Shown here: piece by piece, positions 41,272 to 51,204 of the stretch
How positions within the stretch are numbered: position 1 is the stretch's first letter
Layout: each line of letters opens with the position of its first letter
NCBI GenBank assembly: GCA_029834535.1
Contig: JAQMWT010000472.1
Span: 1 to 59,256 of the forward strand
Source of the DNA: Chrysophaeum taylorii
Lineage: Eukaryota > Sar > Pelagophyceae > Pelagomonadales > Pelagomonadaceae
DNA: 59,256 nucleotides
Direction of reading: 5' to 3'
Position numbers and translations under genes: made by a program
The notes under the pieces: generated by a model
What the model was told of the DNA's origin: nothing
Database searches by the model: none
What the model saw: only the letters and a program-made list of their open reading frames with translations

Positions 41272-42037
41272 GACTACCTCTGCGTGAGGGGCCGTTATCC
41301 CGCGTTGTCGGCGTGCTCGCAAGGCCAGGTATTCGAGCTCGAGTCGACCCTCAAGCAGAAGCTCGAAGTCTTCGGCCCTCATTACACCCAAATCAGTCCG
41401 ACGTCCTGGACAGCCACGCGCCCCAGTCGTCGCGCTCGTCAGTCCGGGACGCTTCGGCCCGTGCGGCCCGAGATTGGAGTCGTTCAGTACCACGGAACTG
41501 GCGACCACGCAGGCACTCATCGCGTGCACAAGGCAGATCGTTGGGGTGCATTTCAGCGTCTTTTGAACCAGTCCTTGGGGATTTTCGGCCCCGCGCGTGA
41601 CCCCTGCGTTTCTTATCCGACCCTACCTTGGCTGGGCAGATGACCCCTGAGTTCCTCATCTGGCCCTAGTACCGGGAGCGCTCAAAGCGCGAAATGTGGG
41701 CTTATCGCCGCAAAGTGAGTCGCGCACAATAGTTGAGTAATGACGCGAACAGGATTGGGCCAGGCTAGTCCCAGTGGCCTGAACTACATGCTCGCTCTTA
41801 TCGTCGTTAGATCATGGGATGCGGACTTACTACGGATCCCCGACATTTGCCAAACCGAGACGCTAGACTGCTGATACTGGCAGTACACTCGCAGGTATGC
41901 GATGTGACTTGCGAGTCCAACTTAAGTTTTAGCGCGCTTAAACAGGGTGCACAGACAGAAGCAAAAAATTAGATAGTGAACTTTCAATACCTTAGAGGCA
42001 GCGCCGCAGGAGAAGAGCGCTGGGGGAGCACGCTAGA
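41272..42037. other. Right flank of element B, no gene recognised
   Basis: A plus-strand frame to 41643 (contains QVFELESTLKQKLEVFGPHY) may continue a frame left of element B. At 41609-41625 lies a lone copy of the MITE end, TTTCTTATCCGACCCTA. From 41650 the sequence has no features I can name. Confidence 0.3.
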
Positions 42038-42108
42038 GTGAGGGAGAGAGAGAACACGCGAGAGAGGGAGGAAGGGAGGGAGAAAGAGAGAGAGAGAGAG
42101 AGAGAAGG
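42038..42108. repeat. GA-rich low-complexity tract
   Basis: A purine run, largely (GA)n with GGGA variants, just beyond the 3' end of the SIN3 gene. Confidence 0.8.
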
Positions 42109-42425
42109 TAGGAAATTAAACAAATAAAGATACTTGACACACTTTTCGCATGCATCGCTCCCTCGGCACCACCATTGACAAGGAGTTAACCACGAGAGAA
42201 ACTAACCTTGACATTGAGGCTATCAAACGGCTACTGTTTATGATGAGCACTACTCGGCTACATATTTCTCTTTCACCTGACTCTTTCACCTGACGGATGA
42301 GCATGTACAACAAGTTAAGTGCTTTCAACCAAAGAAGAAGACTCCCCAAAACGTAAATAATTGACAACTATGAATGCATGTCCATGATCAATGTAACACT
42401 ACGAGCGAAATCCACTAAGGTAGGG

Positions 42426-45400
42426 CTATGCATCGATAACAGCACGCACCTGAAACCTGAAAAGTTCTTCACGAAATGGATGATCGCCACAAACATCTGC
42501 GGTAGTTGCAGCAGTGGATTGTGAAGTACTCGACAACGGAAGCGCAACAACATCCGCGGCTGCCACTCCAGGCAAAATCAGTTCTTTGCTCTGTGTGGTC
42601 TGAACACCGGAAGCAGTGTTAACGGCGCGCTTCGTAGGACAGGTTGGAGTTGAGCCAGTCCTACGCACTCCTTCCCATGCGGAAAAGATTGTAGAAAAAG
42701 ACTCATCGTTCGACATGGCATGCAGTTGCTTGACAACTTGCATGACAATACAATCTACAGCAGTGAGCGGATATGCCTTCACTCCGAGCAATTGACGACA
42801 ATTGTGCTCATAACATGAATTGTCGATAGAGCCAGCGAGAAGTCCATGAAGGATGGATAAGTACAGCTGAAAGACATCTTCCTTAACGTCCTGCTCCTGG
42901 GAAATGACATACCTACTTTCAGTTCACAGTCACTGAGTTGTTTGGATGCCAATGTCAAACGTTTGCACACCGTCAGCCACGATTCTCGAGACAGCGCAGT
43001 ATTATCCCCAACCCACGACGGTGTGTGGACTAATGAGACATCAGTGTATTCACCCGCAGCACTTGAAAGCTCATGTGCAAGCTCAATTCGCTCGTAGATT
43101 TGATGATAGAGGCGAAACAGCACATATGCAGGTTGCCTTGCAACGAATTGATGACAAGGTCTTAGAGTTTCAGCAGATGGACAAGACGACCCTGCACACA
43201 ATTCACGCTGGAACACAGGAATGTCGCGATTTCTCACTGATTTCACAACTCGTGCCAGGATCTTCACCGATCTCAGGTGCTTCGGCAACTGTGAACTCGG
43301 CGCAAAACGGCTTGGTCAGTGCACGATCTTCAACGCTATTCTCCTTCATGATGCAGCCATCAGCCTGAAACGTGTCCCAGGAAAAACCAATGAATGCCGT
43401 GGAAAGTGTTCTCCACAGGACAAGCATCCGCTGCTTGTCGCATGCAACAATCGATCCTTGTTCGATGACACAGCAAACAAGCTTGTACACAACTGGAAGC
43501 AGATTTGGTTTCTTGATTGAAAGGAGCATATCAGCGCAATACTCGCGAGATGGAGGCATTATCACTAATGAGTTCATGTCTCTCGGAGAGAGCCCGAAAA
43601 CGGGAGCAACCCTGCCTGCGTCAGATGAAGTTGATTGTATCTTGGTACTTGCAAATGGATTCTTATTCAAGTCGCAACTTCGTTCAGTATTCACTCTGAT
43701 ATCATATTCTTCAATCCGAGCCTCATGGAGTTGAATTATTTCAGCGACAAGATTGCGCGGCATAATACATTGCTTTTCACGTTGTCTGAAATAGAATGAG
43801 CACTGGTCCAATGAACGATGAAAGTTTCGCTCAATGAGACCTCTCCAATGCCCCGACAATTCCACTCGCGCTCTGCACCACTCAACGTCTTTCTGCCTCA
43901 GTCGGCGGAGGACAATCGGTATTGTACTATCAGGATGCTTGCAGAGAACCTCCAGAATTTCGTGGTAGTGGTCACCATAGACGCGGGATATGGCATTCAC
44001 CTGGAGAATTGACAGAGCATGATTTTCAAATCTGAGCTTTACAGCATCATTATGATGCACTTCAGCTCTCACTGAGTCACGTACAAGCGCTTCCAGAGCT
44101 CGGATAGCAGACAAGTTCGACTCAATTATCATGTCCATCTCAAAGCGATCGTCTTCACAGCGGAAGAGTATATCTTCAAACTGATTTTTGCGCAGAAGCT
44201 TAAATGAGTGCGAAGTTTCGGATCCGACGGGTTGGGAAACTAAACTGCAATTGAGGCACGCACGATCTTCAGGTGTACACCCTGAATACTCAGGTAGTGG
44301 ATAACCCGGAGGCAAGCAACGATATGAGGGTGTGCAACGGCGACAATCAGAAAAATCCTGCTCAGACAGCGGCTTCGATGCTTCGAGATGGTCTTCGTTT
44401 ACCCTGAAAGAGTCCATCAAACTATGGGACAATCCATGGGACACTATCATGCGCTTAAAATCTTCAAGCAGCTCCGTACGATCGCCAATCACGTGAGTAG
44501 CAAGCTCTATCATTTCCGTGTGACGTATCAAATGTTGCGTGTACAGATCGAGACACTTCAAGAATTCAGACCATTGATCTCTCCCAGCCCCTAGAAGAAC
44601 GGCGTCTTTAAGTCTGCCGAACACATGGCGTTCCAGCACACAATGCTGAGAAGAGAACAGGGTTGCTGCAGCTGAGGTAGAGGGAGACACGTGAGGCACA
44701 CGTGACACGCTGTTTTCTCCACTGATAGAGGTACTTGCGCTCGGCAGTGGACTGCGTGGGCTGTGGTTCCTTGCAGTATTGGCGGCATGGCGCCCTGAAA
44801 ACGTATGATGAGACATTAGACGCTGAGATGCACCTCTGCTACCACAACTGCCCTGGGCTTTACTACCAGTACCCGTGTGGCCAACTACGCGCCTAGCACG
44901 CTCCGATATCACAGGCTTGGCACGTGGAGCGGTACTACCTTCCTCACACATCTGAGCGCCGTGTGAGTTGCTGACACGTGTCTCTGCAGCCATTCTTTCC
45001 CTCCGCATCTCACTTTCTTGAGCTGCCCGTGACAGACGCTCTTTGGCTTGTTCCTGCACTGCATCTGGCAAAAAATATGTGAACTCCTTAAGCAAATCGG
45101 CGTGGTCAGCAAACAACTGTGAGACCTGCTCAAGAACATCTTTGATGCTCCTCTGTTCTTTTTGATATGTATGCAGGATTTCAAGGAAAGCTTTATAGGT
45201 CTCCGGTTCGTGTGCGAAGCGCTTTTTGATTGTGGTCACCTGATACCAGAAGAATGTCATGGCACTGCTTCAGCAGGAAGTCGTCTAGTCACAAATTGCA
45301 ATGAAGACAAAACAACACCGCAGTACCACGTAGGTTATAGCATGATCGAATTCAACTGGAGCGTTAACACCAGTGGCGTTCTGCCGCGATACTTCTGGTT

Positions 45401-46243
45401 TGTAGAGTATGTCATCAGATGTAAAAACTGGATTCCTTGTGTCTTGCAACCGCTGTGGCATGTTGGTCGTATGCGACTCGCCTTGCACAGAGGGCTCACT
45501 GCAGATATTCCCTGACGTACAAACCATTAAGCCAGTAGAGATGCTACGATGTGCAGTCTCTTCGCACAGACAGCAGCATGTGTTGGTTGCATACCTGAAC
45601 ATGCTCTCGGCTGATAGGACTCACACCTCGAGATTGCACAACCATCGCTAGAGCCGTGGACACCCGTGGGCATGTGTACCGTCATCATGGCATTATCGCT
45701 CTCGTCAATCGGTAGTTCAATTTTGTAGCCATCAGGGAGAAAAGTGTTGAATCCGAGTATGAGCTTGTTGTACCTGACCACATGATAAAGCATGTAACAT
45801 GTTCGACGCACCCCTTGAACAAATGCGACACCTGTTGGATCACACCGGGAGTGTCAATCTCCTGGGCTTTGAAATTCTGCAGCGTGAAAAGTGATTGGCG
45901 GTGAGTAACTATGCTGCTACTGGCCTTCATGATGTCCAAAAATTCATTGTATATTTCAGGTTTGTCGCCAAAAGCCTGCAACAGAAATGAAAAGTGAGTG
46001 ACAGCGCCTTAATCCATTCAATGCATCCACCGTGCATAATCAAAAATCACATACACGCGACCTGCTCTAACATATAGACTTCGTTTTTATTGAGGAAAGC
46101 GTAAGACTTTCATCAGTAATTACAAAGCATTTTTCTGAGAAACGAGTTGAAACAACACAGCAACGCACCATTTTAACTTGATCCAAGTAGAGTAGAGCGT
46201 CTTCAACCTTGAGTTCTCTCAGAACCTTGGCAAGTGTCGGCAT
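42426..46243 (-). CDS. SIN3: SIN3-like transcriptional co-repressor (spliced)
   Basis: A host gene on the minus strand. SIN3 scaffolds histone deacetylase complexes in the nucleus. PAH1 reads [30 protein letters not shown] and [22 protein letters not shown]2 reads [16 protein letters not shown] with [14 protein letters not shown]3-like helix pair ([20 protein letters not shown]) and the SIN3 co-repressor domain follow ([38 protein letters not shown]). The C-terminal domain includes [19 protein letters not shown]. Introns chosen by GT-AG and frame: 45976-46168, 45877-45920, 45774-45811, 45560-45594, 45240-45329, 43192-43237, 42891-42916 (193, 44, 38, 35, 90, 46, 26 nt). The start at 46243 is the first in-frame ATG; more N-terminal exons are possible. 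The end is either the TAG at 42426 or, if GTGCGT at 42449 is a donor, further on. Confidence 0.9.
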
Positions 46244-46571
46244 GGCCTTGGTGACCTCGACCCTAAAAGAACCTCTTAGATTTTTTCCCTGTCCGTAACC
46301 TCCACACGATGCATCTTTACCCTTCCTTGACGTGTGCTGATCAAAGCACCCTATATCGCAGGGTTAGGGTTTTAGCCAAGAATCAACAGATTCCAAGAAA
46401 ATGCAAGCAAGACAATATTTGTGCTAAGATCGGCAAGAGCAATACAAATCTCCGCCACATGGAAATCCGAAAAAAAGCAGGCGGAGATGTTAGGGCGACA
46501 TCTCCAAGAGCAAGGCAACAAGAGGGTAAGTGGAGTGAAGGGCGCTACCGCCACACGGGCTCACGCGCGTC
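46244..46571 (-). other. SIN3 upstream region with LTR-like remnant
   Basis: From 46555 leftward the minus strand begins TGTGGCGGTAGCGCCC, related to the family-2 LTR start (TGTGGCAGTAACGCCC), and then CACTTACCCTCTTGTTGCC, also LTR-like. It fades within about 60 bp. A short G-rich string at 46360-46375 resembles telomere repeats but is too short to mean much. The frame upstream of the SIN3 ATG stays open to about 46370. Confidence 0.4.
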
Positions 46572-46905
46572 TGTAGTGGTTTTCTCTGATACCCGCCCCT
46601 CTTGGCCGGGCCAGTGGTCACGACAAGCCCTTCTCACCCAGCCCAGACCACGGGGGAAAACACCGCACGCCCGTCCTCAGCGTAAACGCTCACGCCATCA
46701 CGAGATCGGACAATTAAAATGAGGGTACTAGCAAGAAAACAGCAAGAAAACAATACAAATGCCTGGCACATTGGGTTCAGTGGAGTAGCAGGTGAGGGTG
46801 TCAAGGTGACACCCCCCCCACAATTGCAAGGTCAGTACCAGGGCAACAATCAGGGTAAGTGGCAAGTAACAGACAGCAAGCAGGGGTGCGGGCGTTACTG
46901 CCACA
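46572..46905 (-). repeat. 3' LTR of element E
   Basis: 334 bp, minus strand TGTGGCAGTAACGCCC to ACCACTACA. The 8-bp dyad is kept at 46796-46814 with a changed loop. Confidence 0.9.
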
Positions 46906-46955
46906 GGAGCCCCCCACTTGAGATGAAGTCGTCCTCGACTTCAAGGGTGACGAAG

Positions 46956-48910
46956 GTCACGCTCACGAATGGCATGATAGGCTCGTTCAGCAACATCAGC
47001 AGGGACCTTGTTGCTGTGAAGACCAAAGTTACTGGCAAGAACATCAATCTCCTCGGGATGAAAGTCAGTTACACAAGGCTCGCAACCATCCATATTCGTC
47101 CGTTGACGAGTGAAACTGCCCCCGTCAGGGTCCTTGTATTCTGAAGCGTCGTTCGGTCAGAGCCTTAGTAGGATCAAAAACACGAGGATCATCGCGCGGT
47201 CCCAAATCGGTATAGTAGTGGAGCGCAACAGTATCATTGTCGTGGTCATATTCTTCGTGGACTTCGGCAACGTATATACGCTTCTTCCACGCGTTGGATC
47301 GCCCTTTAGCCCTAAAAATCGCGAACTTGCCATGCTTGAAACGGTCGCGGTCGGAAGGTAAATGCAGAGGGGCTGAGGAAGTGTCACTGGTTGGCACTTT
47401 CAAAGGCACAATCTGCTGCACAGACACTACAACCGGGTCAGCATCATCGTCGTTGGCGTCTTTAATTTCGTAAACGACTGGAGAGATCTTTGTGGTAGCT
47501 ATGTAAGGTCCGCGCCAAATAGACCGTAACTTGTGGCGCGTCTTAGGCACGAAACGCAAAACATAATCACCTGGAGAAAACTGGATGTCAATTTGGTGAG
47601 CATCGTAGTTGATTTTCTGGCTCTCCTGGGCCTTTCGGTGAGCTCGTGTAACGAGTCGACTATGAATTTCAAACTTATTCTTGAAGTTCATCAGGATCTG
47701 CTGACGCGATTGCGGCAAACCGCGCTGTTCCCTCGAGATATTGTAATCGGGTGGTAACAAGGGTTGCTTGCCGGTACGCATCATGAAAGGTGAAATCTTC
47801 TTTCCTGGAATGTACATCCGGTTGTACATAAATGCAACGTACGGGAGGAAACTTGGCCAATCTGGTTGGCGTTGTTCCTCAATCGCGGCTCTCAATAAGG
47901 CTTTGATGAATCGGTTGACACGCTCAGTGTGGTTACTCTGAGGATGATACGGGAGGGTAGTCCGATAACGTACATTGAATTGACGAACGAACGTTCGAAA
48001 TAACTTGTTCGCAGACTCATTTCCATTATCCGTGACTATACACCGTGGGAGACATCCCTCGAGCAAAATCTTGTCCACAGACGCGTCCAAAATCTAGTAA
48101 TCATGCTTGGTGTTTATCTGAGCCAATTTCAAACAATGCGAAGCTGCATCGTACATCGCAAGTATATACGTATGCAGGTCAGCACCTCGCAATGGCCCAA
48201 TAAGATCCATGCCTAGGACATAGCAGTCTCCGCGCGATTCGGTTGACTGAGCAAGCCATGGCGCTACGGTGGATCGAACCTTCTGACAAATAATGCAGGC
48301 ATTAACAAACTCGTTAACTGACGATGAGCCGTTGGCCACCAATACGGTTCCAAGATTTGATTCGCTGTGGAATCTCGTCCTACATGGCCACCAAACAACC
48401 CTCGGTGATGCACGGCGATTATGCGCCTTCGCATCGATTGAGGAACCACAATAAGACGTTGAGAGTCCGAATCATCGACCTTATACAACACGTCGCTGTC
48501 AACCTCATACGGTACAGGTGACTGCTCGTCTTGATCTTTCTGTTCAGAATCGAGGTTTTGCCTGATTCGCTTGCAGGTTTCGTCTTCAGCCTGCTCTTTT
48601 GCTATCTCATCAAGAGTGATCTCATCCTCAGCTTGATCCTCAGAAGGGAGACGTTCGACGGGGTCAACTGGCTCAGATTCGTACGAGAGTTGAAGCGGCT
48701 GCACGTTCTGTCGCGTACTAAGTGCTGCCATGGCTGCGGTAGGCTCGCTGTCCATCGGTATAGGCATCGTCACCGAAGAGAAGGTGAAGCAAGCTGCACC
48801 AGGAACATCGGTGGGAATCTCCTGGGAGATCAAATAAGCTTCATTGATCGGTTCCCCGTCTTCGTCTTTCTCGATCAACTTATCGAGAGGGCTGCGCGAC
48901 AAACAAGAAA
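46956..48910 (-). pseudogene. Element E integrase and C-terminal module, broken
   Basis: The upper part reads DKLIEKDEDGEPINEAYLI, then HHRGLFGGHVGRDS. A one-base loss near 48325 follows (C reads WWPNVSSSVNEF). Five or six bases are missing near 48255. A TAG at about 48091-48093 replaces a Ser codon in HDCSILNAF of C. The rest is open to 47125: TDNGNES, HTERVNRF and the tail KKRIYVAEVHEEYD. Compared with C the second catalytic block reads TDNGNESANK. Confidence 0.85.
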
Positions 48911-48984
48911 GACTAACACCAGTGTAATATGTATTTACCATCACAATAATACATTTATACAAGGAGACAAAGGGGGGATTCTAA

Positions 48985-49086
48985 AATGCTGTGAATGCAA
49001 TTGCTGCCAACAAACCAGTCTATCCGTCGTGCGTCAATGCTGTGAATGCAATTGCTGCCAGTAAACCTGTCTATCAGTCGTGCGTC
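48985..49086 (+). repeat. 51-bp tandem duplication
   Basis: Units 48985-49035 and 49036-49086 differ at a few positions. The unit is 17 codons long and open on the plus strand (NAVNAIAANKPVYPSCV type). Confidence 0.9.
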
Positions 49087-49802
49087 ATGTATGGCCGCTG
49101 CTTCAACCGTTGCTTCAACCGCTGCTTCACCCGTTGTTTCACGCTGTTTGCGAGAGCCTGGGCGCGAGCATGGAACGCAAGCTGCGACCCTTGCCGGAGT
49201 GTTTCCGCGCGGCTCTCCAAGCGATGAGGGAAAATGAGGTCGCTGGGTCTGTGCAGAAAATGGCCCGCGAGGCGTGCGCGCTCATGGGGTGGAACTACGA
49301 AGGAATTATGAAAACAGTAAATTCTCCGGCATTGCGCAGGCGCTTGCGGACGAGCTCGGACTCGACGTCTACGAGGCGGAGAGCAAGCCGTTGCGCAGGG
49401 AGCGCGAGAAGCCGGCTCTAAAGACGACGCCGAATCCGCGTCCCGCCCGTTGGCGACGCGGCGAGAAGGATGACGCCGATGAAGACCTGCGCGCCCTCAC
49501 CGACGCTGCTCGCCGCAGGCTGCACTTGGTCGCGAACGGTGTTGAGGACGACTACGGCAAGGAGGAGCGGCTTGACTGCGCCCAGCTGAAGAACTCCGGC
49601 AGTATGGACGAGGTGGACGAAGACGACGATTGGTCGGAACCGATCGAGTCGCAGTCGCCAGAGTCACCCCACACGGCGCCAGCGCCACCCCGCTGCAGGG
49701 CAAAACCTCGACGACGCCCTCGCCATCGTCGGAGTGGGCTACCACTTGCGCAAGCTCAATTATGTCTATCTGGCCAAGTCCCCGGTTATCTTCACGTGCA
49801 GC
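49080..49802 (+). CDS. Possible host gene fragment with a 23-nt intron
   Basis: A frame with MERKLRPLPECFRAALQAM, then MAREACALMGWNYEGIMKT, ends shortly after 49316. If 49317-49339 (GTAAATTCTCCGGCATTGCGCAG) is removed as an intron, the reading continues as ALADELGLDVYEAES and on through an acidic region (about 49590-49640). I know no family for it. Element D starts 15 bp after its last codons and may have disrupted it. Alternatively this is a decayed fragment with a frameshift. Confidence 0.4.
49096..49143 (+). repeat. 12-bp tandem repeat, four copies
   Basis: Units of the form CGYTGYTTCAMC at 49096, 49108, 49120 and 49132. Length is a multiple of three. Confidence 0.85.
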
Positions 49803-49816
49803 TGTGGCAGTAGCGC

Positions 49817-50149
49817 TGTGGCAGTAACGCCCATTTCCCCCACTTGCCTGCCTGCCACCTGACTTACCCTGGTTGTTGCCCTGGTATTGACCTTGCATTT
49901 ATGGAGGGGGGTGTCATCTCGACACCTTCACCTGCGCTTCCACTGGACCCAATGTACCGGGCATTTGTATTGCTTTCTTGCTGTCTTCTTGATATTACCC
50001 TCATTTTGATTGTCCGATTTCGTGATGGCGTGAGGTATTACGCTGAGATCGGGCGTGTGGTGGTTTCACCCGCGGTTCGGGTTGGGAGGAAGGGTTGTTG
50101 AGGCCCCCGGTCCGGCCAGGAGGGGCGGGTATCTGAGAAAACCACTACG
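49817..50149 (+). repeat. 5' LTR of element D
   Basis: 333 bp, TGTGGCAGTAACGCC to ACCACTACG, the same length as both LTRs of C. The internal dyad at 49909-49927 has one arm base changed. Confidence 0.92.
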
Positions 50150-50150
50150 G

Positions 50151-50168
50151 TGGTCTCGGAAACGGGAG
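50151..50168 (+). other. Primer-binding site of element D
   Basis: TGGTCTCGGAAACGGGAG, one base after the LTR, two changes from element C. Confidence 0.6.
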
Positions 50169-50610
50169 TCGATAGTCCAACTCCCGGACTATCGATCTCC
50201 TGTTTTTCGGCGGCGAGTCGGTTCGTGACGGTCGAGTGAGTGCGAAGCCGACGCATTTGTGGGTGAAGATCCAGAGGATCACGGGTACCGCCGCGGGGTT
50301 CATTTTACGTGATTCGGATCAAACGGGGAGCGGAGTCACTACAACTCGTTTTGAATACTTTTGCATATCGTAAGGCATACAAGACCTAACCTAGCTCGCG
50401 CGAGGCAGACCACCTCCCTGACGGCGAGCGACAACACCGGGAAGGCCGTCCATAGTCTTCACGCGCAAGGCAAGTGCTTCCGTAAGACCAGCGCACCGGT
50501 ACAGCGCGCAGTAGTCAGACGGCTGCCGGCAATTGTCGTCTGACGAAAAGAATACAACAAGTGAGTTGTGAACGTCCGGAACAAACCTATTATCCGGGCA
50601 AATCGCGGTC
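50169..50610 (+). other. Element D 5' leader
   Basis: Corresponds to 9973-10422 of element C. No gene seen. Confidence 0.65.
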
Positions 50611-51204
50611 ATGGCAGAGAGGCCAATGACATAACGATCGCAGTGGTTTCGGGACGCACAGGAGCGTCTGCAACGATTCAGTGCCGGGACTGCATTTGCG
50701 TCTATTGGAAGAACACCGTTCAGTACGCCCTTTCAACGGCCGGAAGCCGATGAAAGTGGCATCGGAAGAGAGGCAAGATCATCTGATAGCCTCGACAGCC
50801 CCCCAAGCGTGGTCATCCTTCCGGATCCACGCGGCGGCGAAGGGGGAGCTACGGTTGCGCCAGACGCAACTTCAAGACAAGGTGAGCCGACGTTCCCGTA
50901 CGCACGACCCTACGAACGTGCGATGAATATTACGGAGTCATCTCGAGCGGAACACGGGCCTTTTACGGCGATGCGTGGACCAGAGGAGAGTGCACCTCCT
51001 AGGTCACCATCTGCGAATACGAGAGCGACAGATTTTCGCGTGGATGTCGACACCGAGGTTCTGCAGACCATCAACGAGCGATTCGAGATGTACCAGTCGC
51101 AGATGGAGCAAGTCGTACGTGAACTTGAGAACACCCGCCGCGACGCTCAACAACAACGCTCAGAAGTGGGGCGACAGCGGATCGACAACGATTGACTTCG
51201 GCGA
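50611..51204 (+). pseudogene. Element D gag N-terminal region
   Basis: Starts ATG at 50611 like element C, but a TAA replaces Glu after seven codons. The region then reads SVVILPDPRGGEGGAT and a coiled coil around 51050-51190. A TGA at 51193-51195 replaces the CGA codon of element C (a CpG to TpG change) and closes the frame; the next codons continue in the same frame into capsid. Confidence 0.85.

Larger units (their letters stand above)
46572..48910 (-). mobile_element. Element E: 5'-truncated family-2 LTR retrotransposon
   Basis: On the minus strand the RNase H end, the spacer and integrase are followed by the polypurine tract and a 334-bp 3' LTR. Homology to C and D begins at TTTGTCGCGCA near 48905; everything upstream is missing. 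Frameshifts and a stop show it is dead. Confidence 0.88.

Noticed and set aside
31532..41625. One large DNA transposon between identical inverted ends at 31532 and 41609-41625
   Set aside because: The flanks of that pair do not match, while 31532-31790 has a perfect TCAACAG duplication; no transposase lies between that is not part of other elements.
42116..42367. An additional SIN3 exon downstream of 42450
   Set aside because: A donor-like GTGCGT exists at 42449, but no downstream reading matched the family clearly, so the gene was ended at 42426.
46360..46375. Interstitial telomeric sequence
   Set aside because: Only about two mixed units; too short to support.
49700..49802. A known trafficking-type domain in the reading NYVYLAKSPVIFTC
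   Set aside because: The resemblance is short, the frame is not linked to the upstream exon by any clean splice, and I could not confirm it.
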